Source of the DNA: Sulfolobales archaeon | Lineage (GTDB): Archaea; Thermoproteota; Thermoprotei_A; Sulfolobales; AG1 | Reading direction: 5' to 3' | NCBI GenBank assembly: GCA_038881635.1 | Contig: JAVZPJ010000001.1 | Location: 143,427 to 207,426 of the forward strand | DNA length: 64,000 bases | Shown: in pieces, positions 17,272 through 26,180 of the stretch | Layout: every line of letters begins with the position of its first letter | How positions within the stretch are numbered: the stretch's first letter is position 1 | Made by a program: the position numbers and the translations under genes | Notes under the pieces: model-generated | What the model saw: only the letters and a program-made list of their open reading frames with translations | Told to the model about the DNA's origin: nothing | Databases searched by the model: none

Positions 17272-17832
17272 TCAATCACTGCTTCTCTCAGATCTTTCTT
17301 CTCCATATCTTTTTTGGATTTTCTTCTCTATCTCAAGACATTCTTTCTCGTATTTCTCCCTATATATACACACGCTCTTACCAACCTCATGATCCGAAGA
17401 TTTGTTGACATAGATCGCTCTTGCAATAATAATTTCTCTCCCCTTACCCTCTTTAGCTATTATTTTTAACCCTACGAAACTTATGTTCGAATTATGTAAC
17501 AGTTCTATGTAAGAGCTGTTTGGAACCTTTACATACATCTCGAGAACTTCACCTCTGACCTCTACAAGAATCTTCACAATATCAGGTTCGTCACTTGAAA
17601 CCTGAAGTATGTTGATAACTCTACCAGAATCACTGTAGACTCCAGTATAGGATGTAGAAGCGATCACTGTATCAAAATAATTTGAATATCCTACATCTTC
17701 ACCTAGCACACTTCTACTGGCAAGAACCGTTTCAAAGGTATCCATAGGATAGATCAGGAAGCCTACTAGGAATACAAGTACGGGGAACAACATTACAACA
17801 GCGTACTCTATTCCTTTTTTCATGAGAGACAC
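17272..17832 (-). CDS. unknown exported/membrane-anchored protein, 186 residues
   Basis: The N-terminus MSLMKKGIEYAVVMLF and the hydrophobic run to about residue 28 make a signal anchor; the rest lies outside the cell by the positive-inside rule. The body is beta-rich (FDTVIASTSYTGVY, VKILVEVRGEVLEMYVKV) and ends in a long charged, Lys/Glu/Arg-rich tail (KYEKECLEIEKKIQKRYGEERS). It has three possible N-glycosylation sequons (NSS, NIS, NKS). Not recognised. The neighbouring gene 17921-18475 is another exported beta-rich protein on the same strand. The gene's 3' end almost touches the tRNA half. Confidence 0.6.
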   Translation of the reverse strand: MSLMKKGIEYAVVMLFPVLVFLVGFLIYPMDTFETVLASRSVLGEDVGYSNYFDTVIASTSYTGVYSDSGRVINILQVSSDEPDIVKILVEVRGEVLEMYVKVPNSSYIELLHNSNISFVGLKIIAKEGKGREIIIARAIYVNKSSDHEVGKSVCIYREKYEKECLEIEKKIQKRYGEERSERSSD

Positions 17833-17920
17833 CTCTTAAGATGATCTGGGTAGAGGGGGAAAAAAGAATTATTTTTAGCTCCCACTAGTACATCTCTTAT
17901 CTTTTATCTTTCAAGATTAT

Positions 17921-18475
17921 TTATCCTTTAAATGTGGAATAATGATAGTACATTGGCGTTATATATGTTTCTCCATTTATACTGATCGAGAGTGCTGGTA
18001 GGACGGTCTTATTAGCCAGAGATGTGATCTCGAGAGTGGTTCCGGGCGAGATCTTGTTAAAGATCCATAATCCAGATACCAGTGCACCGTCACTTGATCT
18101 CACATAAACTGGTAGTATTAGTACAGTGTAGTTGACATTATCCACGGATAACGTTAGTCTCATACTTGTACTACTCTTAAACACAACAGTACCTGTATAG
18201 GTTGTCGTAGTTAGATTGAAAGAGATCTTAGAAATACCTTTCCAACCTTTTTCCATTTTATACTCTCCGTACTGTTCTTCATGCTGTCCCTTGATTCTTA
18301 TCATGGCTTTCGTAGCATTACACTCACAAATGCATGTGGTGTTTGTGGTAGGTTGAGTATTGCTAGTCTGTGTGTAGCTACCGCTAGTTTGAGATTGTGC
18401 TAGTACGTATGTGAGTCCTAATCCTATTATTGCTACTAGAAGTATTGGTATCAATATTTTTCTATCTTTCAACAT
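17921..18475 (-). CDS. unknown secreted protein with Thr-rich linker, 184 residues
   Basis: A clear signal sequence (LKDRKILIPILLVAIIGLGL, cut probably after VLAQSQ) is followed by a Ser/Thr/Gln-rich linker, a short cysteine cluster CICEC, a charged strip (KGQHEEQYGEYKMEKGW) and a beta-rich domain of about 110 residues (GTVVFKSSTSMRLTLSVD, SLANKTVLPALSISING). Many NXT/NXS sequons suggest glycosylation. It may be a cell-surface or pilus-associated protein; no family recognised. The start has a strong GGAGGAGAG ribosome site 10 bases upstream and a TATA-like TTTAAA just before that, with a palindrome at 18522-18538. Confidence 0.65.
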   Translation of the reverse strand: MLKDRKILIPILLVAIIGLGLTYVLAQSQTSGSYTQTSNTQPTTNTTCICECNATKAMIRIKGQHEEQYGEYKMEKGWKGISKISFNLTTTTYTGTVVFKSSTSMRLTLSVDNVNYTVLILPVYVRSSDGALVSGLWIFNKISPGTTLEITSLANKTVLPALSISINGETYITPMYYHYSTFKG

Positions 18476-18521
18476 TTCTCTCTCCTCCGTGAAGGTTTTG
18501 TAGAAGAGGTTTTAAACCCTT

Positions 18522-18538
18522 ACTCACCTCAGGTGAGT
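18522..18538. promoter_or_regulatory. inverted repeat, probable operator of the 17921-18475 gene
   Basis: ACTCACC-TCA-GGTGAGT, perfect seven-base arms with a three-base spacer. It sits directly upstream (on the minus strand) of the TATA-like element GTTTAAAA at 18511-18518, where an archaeal activator or repressor would bind. Confidence 0.45.
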
Positions 18539-18596
18539 TTCGTCGCAAAACATAGCTGCTGATCTCGGATTACCTTATATTTTATAAGCTATAACT

Positions 18597-18758
18597 ATGT
18601 TAAGGTTTTTAATAGAGGAATTCTCTTTTAGAATAAAGCTGGTTGGTGTTAATCCATATGAACTATTTATCGTTCTATTCTTCATCTTTTTATGTTTTTT
18701 CAAACTTGTGCTACTCTTGATGCTATTATATCCTGAGCGTCAAAGAAGGGGGATTTGA
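18597..18758 (+). CDS. possible small single-pass membrane protein, 53 residues
   Basis: An open frame from ATG 18597 to TGA 18756-18758. The product starts MLRFLIEEFSFRIKLVG, has one long hydrophobic stretch (ELFIVLFFIFLCFFKLVLLL) and ends with the basic tail PERQRRGI. Such a hydrophobic core between charged ends is unlikely in random AT-rich DNA, though a T-rich strand favours it. It ends 55 bases before the first gene of the MoxR cluster on the same strand and may be its first member. A TATA-like TTATATTTTATAA lies at 18575-18587, slightly too close for a leaderless start. No family recognised. Confidence 0.35.
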   Translation: MLRFLIEEFSFRIKLVGVNPYELFIVLFFIFLCFFKLVLLLMLLYPERQRRGI

Positions 18759-18813
18759 TAATCTGTATAATATAAGAGTGAGTTCATAGTTACTCTAGGA
18801 ATCAGAGGTTATC

Positions 18814-19416
18814 GTGGTAGAGACTATGGATTCCATTTTTTTGATAGTGATGGTTTACAGTGTGATGATATTAAGCTTACTCTCTGCAGTTCTATTCCTA
18901 GTACTCTCATCTATATTTATACGTATGTATAGGATTTATCCTGATGAGATTTGGATCAGAATCTCTCTAGGTTTTATTCTTCTCGCAATAAGTCAAGCAA
19001 CGATCCTTCTCTCTATAGTACTTAAGGAAGCTCGAATATTATATGCGTTATTTGTATCAACACCAGCATTTGCAGTCTCCGGAGCTTATATGCTCTGGTC
19101 ATCAAGAAGATCTTTTAACACTTCTTATATGATATCTATTACGAGCTTCTCTATAAGCTTACAAGAACTTCTTCGCATACTACCCTCAGCATTAGATCTG
19201 TTGGCTGGGATCTTTATACTAGCCGTAGGATTAAATTCTCGCAGATTCATTAGGTTAGGATTCGTGTTAGTATCAGTATCCTATATAGTTAGAAGTATAT
19301 GGTTTCTTTCACCGACATCAATATATGCTTTGTCAGTGCTTCTGATAGCTGAGATAATAAGATCTTTCGGAGCACTGATTATGACAGCAGGTTATCTGAG
19401 GCGTTCAATATTATGA
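18814..19416 (+). CDS. multi-pass membrane protein, about six helices
   Basis: A 200-residue protein that is nearly all hydrophobic segments separated by short basic loops (RMYRIYPDEIW, SSRRSF, NSRRFIR), so a polytopic membrane protein with about six passes. Start GTG 18814 lies after AGAGGTTATC. No family motif is recognised; the repeated two-helix units look like a small sensor or transporter-like membrane domain. It is followed by a winged-helix protein whose start overlaps its stop by four bases, a pairing common for membrane sensors and their DNA-binding partners, but this is inference. Confidence 0.7.
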   Translation: MVETMDSIFLIVMVYSVMILSLLSAVLFLVLSSIFIRMYRIYPDEIWIRISLGFILLAISQATILLSIVLKEARILYALFVSTPAFAVSGAYMLWSSRRSFNTSYMISITSFSISLQELLRILPSALDLLAGIFILAVGLNSRRFIRLGFVLVSVSYIVRSIWFLSPTSIYALSVLLIAEIIRSFGALIMTAGYLRRSIL

Positions 19417-19694
19417 AAAAAAGAAGGAGTAGGATAAGCATAATCGCAGATATTCTGACATTTCTAGAAAAGGAGGGTGGAGAAGCCTCAACCACTAGAA
19501 TTGCTACAGCAACCGGTCTCGCTTATGATCGTATGATCAAGATCTTAGAAGAGCTAGAGAGAAGGGGAATAATTAAATTAATAGCTGACGAGAAGAGTAA
19601 GAAAGCTATTATGACGGAGAGAGGTTTTCATCTATTAATAAGACTTAGAGAGTTAAGAAGACTATTAGAAGATCTCGGGCTAGAGATCTTTTAG
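19413..19694 (+). CDS. winged-helix DNA-binding protein, 93 residues
   Basis: A compact winged-helix domain of the archaeal type: helix SIIADILTFLEKEG, then TTRIATATGLAYDRMIKILEELERRGIIKL as the helix-turn-helix, a short wing (ADEKSKKAIMTERG) and a C-terminal helix LLIRLRELRRLLEDLG that could dimerise. Most likely a transcription regulator, possibly of the MoxR cluster in which it lies. Start ATG 19413 overlaps the membrane gene's stop; the next gene follows after 43 bases with its own TATA-like sequence. Confidence 0.8.
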   Translation: MKKRRSRISIIADILTFLEKEGGEASTTRIATATGLAYDRMIKILEELERRGIIKLIADEKSKKAIMTERGFHLLIRLRELRRLLEDLGLEIF

Positions 19695-19737
19695 AGAATT
19701 ATTTATTTTCAGGCTATAAGCTATTTAATGAGGGAAG

Positions 19738-20277
19738 ATGTCTTATATATCAAGATACACTATAATACCTGAGGAAGTAGCTTCTCAGCAGAATATAGCT
19801 AATCTACTGATCAATAGCTCTAAAGCTAATACAACACAGTTAATTAATGCTGTAAATTCTCAAGAGACTTCATTCGGAGGTCTTCCTCCAGAGATCTCGT
19901 ATATTCTCGTAATGACTATTATACTGGCCGTAACCATACTACTTCTAATAATGATCTCACCGTCTCTATCGAGAAATATGGAACGTCCTCTAATATCCTC
20001 TGCTTCAGCAGATGCTCGTGGGGAAGGCGAGGGATCTATATATAGGTATGAAGGTGTAAGGTTGGTTCTCAGGGAGATCTATCTGAGATTAAGAATTTTA
20101 TTAAGATGTAGTATATGCACACCCAGAGAACTTAGTGGAAGTTCTTTTAAAACAGATCTGGATCTTAAGACTTTTTCTTACTTATATGAAGAGATAGTAT
20201 ATGGAGGCAGAGAACCTATAGATGAAGAGTATAAAAAGATTGAGAGTCTGAGAAAATGCTTAGAGAATTCACGCTGA
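19738..20277 (+). CDS. DUF4129-domain membrane protein
   Basis: A 179-residue protein: an extracellular N-terminal part of about 55 residues rich in Asn/Ser/Thr, one membrane helix (about 57-78, ILVMTIILAVTILLLIMI), then a cytoplasmic tail holding the DUF4129 core around CTPRELSGSSF and LYEEIVYGG. DUF4129 is usually found next to MoxR, DUF58 and transglutaminase-like proteins; here no transglutaminase domain is present. The gene overlaps the next one by 22 bases. Function in the cluster is unknown; the family is thought to help assemble or regulate membrane complexes. Confidence 0.75.
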   Translation: MSYISRYTIIPEEVASQQNIANLLINSSKANTTQLINAVNSQETSFGGLPPEISYILVMTIILAVTILLLIMISPSLSRNMERPLISSASADARGEGEGSIYRYEGVRLVLREIYLRLRILLRCSICTPRELSGSSFKTDLDLKTFSYLYEEIVYGGREPIDEEYKKIESLRKCLENSR

Positions 20278-21218
20278 TACTACTCATTCTTTTCATTCTC
20301 TCAGGCTCAGTCTACGGTATACAACTTAAGCTAGCACCTCAATATGATCCTCCCTCTATATATAATTATGGAGGAGGTGGCTATACCCGGATATACTTAT
20401 CGCTAGCCGAAAGCGGGTTCAAGGTTTATCATATAACGAACTTTAACGAGCTGAGTAGATTTAATCCCTCTACAACAGTGCTCATCATAGCCAGCCCTGA
20501 CAAGCCTGTTGAAGAAGACTCCGTGGAAAATGTGATCTCATGGGTTAGAAAAGGTGGTCTCGTGCTTGCTCTAGATGAGATAGGAACATTAAATCCTCTA
20601 GCTAATTCAATAGGTTTTAGGATAGGTTCTATAATTTCTTCTGTTTCTCTAGGTGAATGTCTTATAGAGAATCACTCCTTTCCGCTATATGTTAATGTAT
20701 ACTCTCCTCTAATATCTCTTCAGAACATGAGTTTAGAAGGTTTAGAAGTGATTGGCAGATGTTATGCTGAGGGGTTTTTGATAGGAGTTCTGGTGAGAAT
20801 AGGTATTGGAAGAATCTTTCTACTAGGAGATTCTAGCATTCTCATAAATTCTATGATAAGGTATAACAAAACTACTTATAACATAATTCTTCTCAGAACA
20901 TTGATCGGAGAGAGAGATTCGGTAGTATTCTACGAGGGAGGTAGAGAGTATATCTTCATAGATACAAGAGTACTCTTAGATCTTGTTAGAATACCCTTAA
21001 GTTTTCTAGCATACATACTGGGCAGTGTAATGAACTCAGATCTCTTAGCAGGAATTCTACTATTTACATTCATATCTACATTATTCCTCTTCATATATCT
21101 TAGAAGGTATGTCACATTTCCATCTTACAGAGAAGAATGGAGGGGAAAGCCTGCATATAGGATTAGCAAGAGCCATATTATTGCGAGGTATAGAGATTGG
21201 ATAAAAGAAAAGAGATAG
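20256..21218 (+). CDS. DUF4350-type membrane protein of the MoxR cluster
   Basis: A 320-residue protein with a signal peptide (about 1-22, [17 protein letters not shown]), an extracellular alpha/beta domain of about 210 residues with [13 protein letters not shown] and [15 protein letters not shown] (the DUF4350 pattern, related to glutamine amidotransferase-like folds without the catalytic Cys), and one or two C-terminal membrane helices (about 250-285) followed by a basic tail. DUF4350 genes sit beside DUF4129, MoxR and DUF58 in many genomes. It overlaps both neighbours (22 bases each side), so the operon is tightly coupled. Confidence 0.72.
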   Translation: MLREFTLILLILFILSGSVYGIQLKLAPQYDPPSIYNYGGGGYTRIYLSLAESGFKVYHITNFNELSRFNPSTTVLIIASPDKPVEEDSVENVISWVRKGGLVLALDEIGTLNPLANSIGFRIGSIISSVSLGECLIENHSFPLYVNVYSPLISLQNMSLEGLEVIGRCYAEGFLIGVLVRIGIGRIFLLGDSSILINSMIRYNKTTYNIILLRTLIGERDSVVFYEGGREYIFIDTRVLLDLVRIPLSFLAYILGSVMNSDLLAGILLFTFISTLFLFIYLRRYVTFPSYREEWRGKPAYRISKSHIIARYRDWIKEKR

Positions 21219-22144
21219 AATTCTTTCAAGAAGTGTTCTCTAAAGCGGTGGAGAATATATCAAGGGTTATAGTAGGTAAGAGAAGAGAGATCGAATTAAT
21301 TCTAGCCTCGCTTTTAGCGGAAGGACATGTAATTTTAGAAGGAGTGCCAGGCGTTGCCAAAACTCTTCTCGCAAGATCTATAGCCAGTTCTTTCAATCTA
21401 TCATTTAAGAGAATCCAGGCCACACCAGATCTTCTCCCCTCAGATATAATAGGAGTTAACATATACGACCCTCGATCTGGTAGCTTCAGATTCAGAGAAG
21501 GCCCTATATTTTCTAATATACTTCTTATAGACGAGATAAATAGAGCTCCTCCTAAGACTCAAAGTGCTCTCCTAGAAGCCATGCAGGAGAGGCAGGTATC
21601 TGTTGAAGGAGTTTCTATAAAACTTCCGAAACCTTTCATGGTTATAGCAACTATGAATCCTATAGAGGTTGAAGGAGTTTTTCCTCTCTCAGAAGCTCAG
21701 GTAGATAGATTTCTTGCTAAAGTCTACATAGGCTACCCCGATGTTAATGAGACTGTAGAGATCCTCAAAAGATATCATGAGATCAATGAGATCGCTTTAA
21801 AACCTGTAATTAGCTCCGAAGAGCTTTTGAAAGCTCAGGAGATTGTGAGAAGTGTGAAAGTCGATGAGAACCTACTCAAGTATATATCTCTCATAGTTCA
21901 AGCTACGAGAAATCATTCTATGGTTAGGCTGGGTGCGTCTCCAAGAGGTGCTATAGCTCTCTACCTTCTATCAAGATCCATAGCATTGATCAGAGGGAGA
22001 GAATATGTGATACCTGATGATATAAAGTATGTAGCAGAAGCAGCTCTCTCGCACAGGATCATTCTTAAACCTGAGGCTCTGTTAGGTGGTGTAAGAGCTG
22101 AAAAGATAGTTGAGGATGTCTTATCAAGGGTAGATATTCCATGA
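21197..22144 (+). CDS. MoxR-family AAA+ ATPase
   Basis: A cytoplasmic AAA+ ATPase of 315 residues. Walker A GVPGVAKT (about residue 50), Walker [23 protein letters not shown] (about 112), the sensor 1 region [20 protein letters not shown] and the arginine-finger segment EAQVDRF all fit MoxR. The C-terminal lid has [10 protein letters not shown]. MoxR proteins are proposed to act as chaperones that load metal cofactors or mature complexes through partner VWA/DUF58 proteins; the partner is the next gene, which starts in a four-base overlap. Confidence 0.93.
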   Translation: MDKRKEIEFFQEVFSKAVENISRVIVGKRREIELILASLLAEGHVILEGVPGVAKTLLARSIASSFNLSFKRIQATPDLLPSDIIGVNIYDPRSGSFRFREGPIFSNILLIDEINRAPPKTQSALLEAMQERQVSVEGVSIKLPKPFMVIATMNPIEVEGVFPLSEAQVDRFLAKVYIGYPDVNETVEILKRYHEINEIALKPVISSEELLKAQEIVRSVKVDENLLKYISLIVQATRNHSMVRLGASPRGAIALYLLSRSIALIRGREYVIPDDIKYVAEAALSHRIILKPEALLGGVRAEKIVEDVLSRVDIP

Positions 22145-23364
22145 GACTTTCTCTGAGAGGTTTCAGCATAGGATTAATGTCATTCTTACTACTGCTTATT
22201 TCAATATACACAGGCTCTGTTCTACTATTTTCCACATCTATTTCACTACTCTTAATTCTGACTAGAGCTAGAATTCAAATCGAGAGAATTCTAAGAGTTA
22301 GCAATAGGATCCATGTTAGGAGGAGTATTGAAAGATACAGAGTGTATGAAGGAGGAGAAACAGAGATCAAGATATATGTAGAGAACAGATCTGAGAATAC
22401 TATACCTTATCTAGTAGTAGCTGATATGATACCAAGAGAGCTGAAAGTTTCCGGAGGCAGTAATCAGATAGCTTCAATACTCTCAGGAAACAGCTTCATA
22501 GAATATTCATATAAAGTTAGAGTAGATAATCCTGGTCGTCATGATATAAGATCTATAAAATTGATCTTAGGAGATTCATTGGCATTGTTTCTCGAGGAGA
22601 TCTATGTAGATTATTATTCATATATAACAGGAATTCCAAGAGGTATCCCCATTGATATATCTGAGAAGATCAGATCTCTCAATCCAGGATCTATGATTAG
22701 AGGAAGAACCCTTGGAGGGATCTATGATCTATGGGGGTTCAGAGAATACACACCAGGAGATGACGTGAGAAAGATCTACTGGAAAGGATTTGCAAGAACT
22801 GGTAAGGTTTATGTTAGAGAGGATATTGGAGAGAGCAGACCTAGAACTCTACTGATTATAGGGCTTACAAAATACTCTTGGCTTATAGGATCCGGATTCA
22901 ATAGCTACTCTGAAGCTCTCTTACGACTAGCGAGATCTGTTGGAGAGGCTATTCTAAATAGCTATGGCTCTCTCGATGTAATGATATGTGAAGAAGCTGT
23001 AGTTAAGATCTTTAGAAATATAACCAGTAAAACTAGAGAGAGGTTTCTTTCATTATTCGATGAAATACCATATAGAGGAGGTTGTTCGAGTATTGGTATC
23101 ATCCTGCTAAACCTCTATAGAGCCGGTGAGGCAGGTTATGATCTTGTTCTAATAACATCAACACCTGTTGATCTAATTACATCAGATCCTGAGGATATCA
23201 TCAGATATGCTAGAGAAAGCGGATTTACAGGTGTTATTATGATGCCCAACCTAGATTATGAGAAGGATATAGGTGAGGGAATTATGAATATAATCTCTAG
23301 AACTCTATCTTCAGCAGGTTTTCCTCCTATTATTCTCGATAGAAGTTTTAAGAGAGTGTCCTGA
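22141..23364 (+). CDS. DUF58 protein, MoxR partner
   Basis: A 407-residue protein with two membrane helices near the N-terminus (about 8-40), a beta-rich extracellular-type repeat ([21 protein letters not shown]) and the DUF58 core [25 protein letters not shown] at about 197-220, followed by a VWA-like part. DUF58 proteins almost always pair with MoxR ATPases, as here. The metal-site pattern of true VWA domains (DXSXS) is not obvious. Translationally coupled to moxR and followed after one base by the next membrane gene. Confidence 0.9.
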   Translation: MRLSLRGFSIGLMSFLLLLISIYTGSVLLFSTSISLLLILTRARIQIERILRVSNRIHVRRSIERYRVYEGGETEIKIYVENRSENTIPYLVVADMIPRELKVSGGSNQIASILSGNSFIEYSYKVRVDNPGRHDIRSIKLILGDSLALFLEEIYVDYYSYITGIPRGIPIDISEKIRSLNPGSMIRGRTLGGIYDLWGFREYTPGDDVRKIYWKGFARTGKVYVREDIGESRPRTLLIIGLTKYSWLIGSGFNSYSEALLRLARSVGEAILNSYGSLDVMICEEAVVKIFRNITSKTRERFLSLFDEIPYRGGCSSIGIILLNLYRAGEAGYDLVLITSTPVDLITSDPEDIIRYARESGFTGVIMMPNLDYEKDIGEGIMNIISRTLSSAGFPPIILDRSFKRVS

Positions 23365-23365
23365 T

Positions 23366-24133
23366 ATGAAGTATCTTACGGCTAGAGATCTTTCTTGGAT
23401 CGTCTCATACTCGATTCTTATAATTTCACTATCTCTAATGCTGAAGGAGCTCTTGTTATTAGGTCTGGCATCTGCTATAATATCTCTCTCAATTATACTA
23501 ACCAAACTTCTTAAAACTGATCTTATCTCGTTATCTTATCTTCTGATCTCTATATTATTTCTCATACTCATAAGAGATCCCATAATCTATCTAGCATACT
23601 ACGCGTTAGCTCTGTCGTTAGTAGTATATATTCTATTAGATTACATGCTTACACCCTCGACCATGGGGGTTCTAGCTAAGATCTATGAGGTGATGTATAT
23701 AGTGCTGATAGTGTTCGTAGCACCCCTGATTTCTTGGTTTAACAGCTTCCAGCTAGGATCTCTAACGGATCAAAATTTAGATAAAAATTTTGTTATAGGT
23801 TTTCTAACAGCTCTATCCATTTACTTCTCGATTTCAATGCTCTTGAAAAGCGATCTAGAAGCTCTAAGCTTCTTCTACAGGCTTATGACAAGAGATCTTT
23901 TAAATATAGTAAGGTTCCTTGTGTATTTAGAGAGATTCTTAATCCTAGTAGTATTCATGATAGTGATCTATATGGGAAGCATACCATTGATAACTTTATT
24001 AGTGATAGGAGAAATAACAAGATACATCATCAGAAGGATAGTAAGAATTCACGAGAAATATAGGCAGCCAATAGATCTAATAACGCCGGTGATGATGCTG
24101 TTATACATTGAGCTGATAAAACTCCCAGCATAA
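23366..24133 (+). CDS. multi-pass membrane protein ending the MoxR cluster
   Basis: A 255-residue protein with about seven hydrophobic segments and few polar loops (TKLLKTDLIS, SDLEALSFFYRLMTRDLL). No recognised motif. It begins just after the DUF58 stop and is the last gene of the cluster, so it is presumably the membrane component on which the MoxR/DUF58 pair acts, or another subunit of a membrane complex. Forty-five bases downstream lies tRNA-Val(TAC). Confidence 0.7.
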   Translation: MKYLTARDLSWIVSYSILIISLSLMLKELLLLGLASAIISLSIILTKLLKTDLISLSYLLISILFLILIRDPIIYLAYYALALSLVVYILLDYMLTPSTMGVLAKIYEVMYIVLIVFVAPLISWFNSFQLGSLTDQNLDKNFVIGFLTALSIYFSISMLLKSDLEALSFFYRLMTRDLLNIVRFLVYLERFLILVVFMIVIYMGSIPLITLLVIGEITRYIIRRIVRIHEKYRQPIDLITPVMMLLYIELIKLPA

Positions 24134-24177
24134 AATATAAAAAGAGAGTATGAAGAAATATCTAATGGCACCTGCGC

Positions 24178-24252
24178 GGGCCCGTCGTCTAGCCTGGTTA
24201 GGACGCCGCCCTTACGAGGCGGAGGTCCGGGGTTCAAGTCCCCGCGGGCCCA
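24178..24252 (+). tRNA. tRNA-Val(TAC)
   Basis: Cloverleaf with acceptor GGGCCCG/CGGGCCC, discriminator A, anticodon stem CCGCC/GGCGG and loop CTTACGA (anticodon TAC), T arm CGGGG-TTCAAGT-CCCCG. Differs from the Val genes at 1007 and 28814 only in the anticodon loop. No intron, no CCA. Confidence 0.95.
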
Positions 24253-24407
24253 TCCAGTATTTTACATATTCTTATTCGCGGTTTATAGATAATTAGGATT
24301 ACTGAAGCATTTATTAGAACTATCATGAACTAAGTTCTTATAATTAAGCTTCTATATGCTATAGGTTAGTCAAGATTTAGAAGCGCTATTTTCAGGCTAT
24401 TAACTCC

Positions 24408-24899
24408 TTAAGAACAATGGTCTCTTGGAGCCATGTAGATTCCCATGCAGATAGTTCTAGATCTTTTGATTCTTCTCGGTATAGATATGATTCCTACGCT
24501 TCCGCTTCTTAGTATGAATACTCTTAAAGAATTTCTAATTTTATCACTCTCAATATCTGCTCCTGAGAATCTTATAATTAGATCCATTAATCTAGGCATG
24601 GTTTCCTTAAGTTTCACACCCGATCTATTAGCTTCTCTGAAGATCTTCTCGGTAGCCTCTTTAACGCTGGTGCCTTCACTAATTTCTACCTGTGATATTG
24701 ATAGGATCTCTATGTAAGCCTCTAGAGTAGATAATGCCTTAAGTAATTTATTGAACGCTCTTCTTTCTATAGTAGATATATTCTCCCTAGAAGAACTCAT
24801 GATCTTGGCGATCTCACGCTGGGTAAATCCTCTGGATCTGAGTTTTAAAACCTCTATTTGTTTATCTGTTAGGAAAGTGTTTCTTCTACTTCTACTCAT
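24408..24899 (-). CDS. Tfx-family transcription regulator
   Basis: A 163-residue DNA-binding protein. The N-terminal helix-turn-helix TFLTDKQIEVLKLRSRGFTQREIAKIMSSSRENISTIE is the Tfx signature (Tfx of Methanothermobacter binds downstream of a formylmethanofuran dehydrogenase promoter). The C-terminal domain (about 75-163) with FILRSGSVGIISIPRR is the usual Tfx effector part, thought to sense a ligand. It is preceded by a 250-base region with two inverted repeats sharing ATCTCA/TGAGAT half-sites, which may be its own operators. Target genes unknown. Confidence 0.85.
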   Translation of the reverse strand: MSRSRRNTFLTDKQIEVLKLRSRGFTQREIAKIMSSSRENISTIERRAFNKLLKALSTLEAYIEILSISQVEISEGTSVKEATEKIFREANRSGVKLKETMPRLMDLIIRFSGADIESDKIRNSLRVFILRSGSVGIISIPRRIKRSRTICMGIYMAPRDHCS

Positions 24900-24950
24900 A
24901 AAACCTCATAATATCATGTGGATTCAGCCTTAATATCTCATCATATTCTT

Positions 24951-24967
24951 ATCTCATATTTTGAGAT
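24951..24967. promoter_or_regulatory. inverted repeat upstream of tfx
   Basis: ATCTCA-TATTT-TGAGAT, perfect six-base arms, about 52-68 bases before the tfx start. A single extra ATCTCA half-site lies at about 24935. Confidence 0.4.
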
Positions 24968-25035
24968 CTCTTATGATTCTTTAAAGAGTCGGAAAGCTTC
25001 TCGTGTTCTTCACTATACTATCTATATACTTAGAT

Positions 25036-25050
25036 GATCTCATTGAGATC
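25036..25050. promoter_or_regulatory. second inverted repeat upstream of tfx
   Basis: GATCTCA-T-TGAGATC, perfect seven-base arms around one base. It shares the ATCTCA/TGAGAT half-site with the repeat at 24951 and lies 86 bases further from tfx; a lone TGAGATCT follows at about 25085. Confidence 0.4.
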
Positions 25051-25152
25051 AGATGTTAAAGCATAAGGTGACAAAGATCTAACATGAGATCTGCAGCTTA
25101 GAGATAAAGAAATTGATATAATCACGATAAAAAATCTGGAGCTTGTTTGCAG

Positions 25153-26178
25153 CTAATAGCTTAGAACTATCTTCCCTATAGAAGCTCCCTCCTCAAGAAT
25201 CTTATGCGCTTCGACAACTTCTTCAATTCTCATGATCTTAAATATATATGGTTTTATAAGACCTTTTAAATAGTATTTTAGAACTTTCTCAAACTCCCAT
25301 CTTGATCCTATATACACTCCATATATAGAAGATTTTTTCAGATAAAGAGACCTTAGATTCACGTTAACCTCAGCTCCTGATGTTACTCCGAAGAGCACGA
25401 TCCTGCCACCTTTTCTCAGAAGTTCTATAGATAGGTTGAAAGTACTAGAACCTATATAATCTACTACCACATCGATCTTAGATCTATACTTTTCAATAGC
25501 ACTCCTATAATCTCCTACAAAAACTTCATCTGCTCCAAGTTTTTCTAGAATAGCAGCCTTCCATTCACTTCTCGTATGAGCTATAACATGTGCGTTAAGT
25601 AGCTTAGCTATCTTAAGCGAGGCGATACCAGCACCACCACTAGAACTCCATATGAAAACACTCTCGTCAGGACCTAACCCAGCTTTTGTGACGAGTCCGT
25701 GGTATGCTGTGGTGAATGTTAAAGGAATTGATGAGAGTTCTGCTAGATCAACTTCTTCTCTAATCTTATAAACAACTGTTGCAGGGACTAGAATCTTTTC
25801 GGCATAGCATCCTGGAATAGTGTACCCTAGTATTGTATAGTTCTCACACTCATTTTCTCTACCCATTAGACATTTTGTACAAACACCATCACCCCATCCA
25901 GGAGCTACCACTACCAGATCCCCTCTCTTTATATTCTCAACATTTTCTCCCACTTCTTCTACAACTCCCACAGCATCAGAACCTGGTATTCTAGGGTACT
26001 CTACTGGAAAGTATGGAGATCCTCTTCTCTGCCATAGATCCAAATGATTTACACTACAGAACCTAGTTCTAACAAGTACATGCCCTTTTAATACCTTCGG
26101 ATCTTCTAAATCCTTGATCTCAAAAGCTTTTTCAGGAGGCCCCGGCCTCATGATGACAGCGGCTCTCACGAGTACCAC
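25153..26178 (-). CDS. medium-chain dehydrogenase, quinone oxidoreductase/alcohol dehydrogenase-like
   Basis: A 341-residue MDR enzyme: Cys40 (FCSVNHLDLWQRRG) at the catalytic metal position, GSDAVGVV in place of the usual GHE, a structural zinc region with only three of four cysteines (GDGVCTKCLMGRENEC), and the Rossmann start WSSSGGAGIASLKIA (about 178). The changed metal ligands fit zinc-free or single-zinc quinone oxidoreductase/crotonyl-CoA reductase-like members. NADPH-dependent reduction of an enone or aldehyde is likely; substrate unknown. It is two bases downstream of the GT4 gene and so the last gene of the HAD-MscS-GT operon, though it may have a separate role. Confidence 0.8.
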   Translation of the reverse strand: MVLVRAAVIMRPGPPEKAFEIKDLEDPKVLKGHVLVRTRFCSVNHLDLWQRRGSPYFPVEYPRIPGSDAVGVVEEVGENVENIKRGDLVVVAPGWGDGVCTKCLMGRENECENYTILGYTIPGCYAEKILVPATVVYKIREEVDLAELSSIPLTFTTAYHGLVTKAGLGPDESVFIWSSSGGAGIASLKIAKLLNAHVIAHTRSEWKAAILEKLGADEVFVGDYRSAIEKYRSKIDVVVDYIGSSTFNLSIELLRKGGRIVLFGVTSGAEVNVNLRSLYLKKSSIYGVYIGSRWEFEKVLKYYLKGLIKPYIFKIMRIEEVVEAHKILEEGASIGKIVLSY

Positions 26179-26180
26179 CT

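Larger units (their letters stand above)
18476..18813. other. gap between the exported-protein gene and the MoxR cluster
   Basis: Holds the minus-strand promoter and palindrome (18511-18538), a TATA-like element at 18575-18587 and the possible 53-residue frame at 18597. The last 55 bases before 18814 carry TATAATATAAGAG at about 18766-18778, a plausible promoter for the 18814 gene. Nothing else is seen. Confidence 0.5.
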
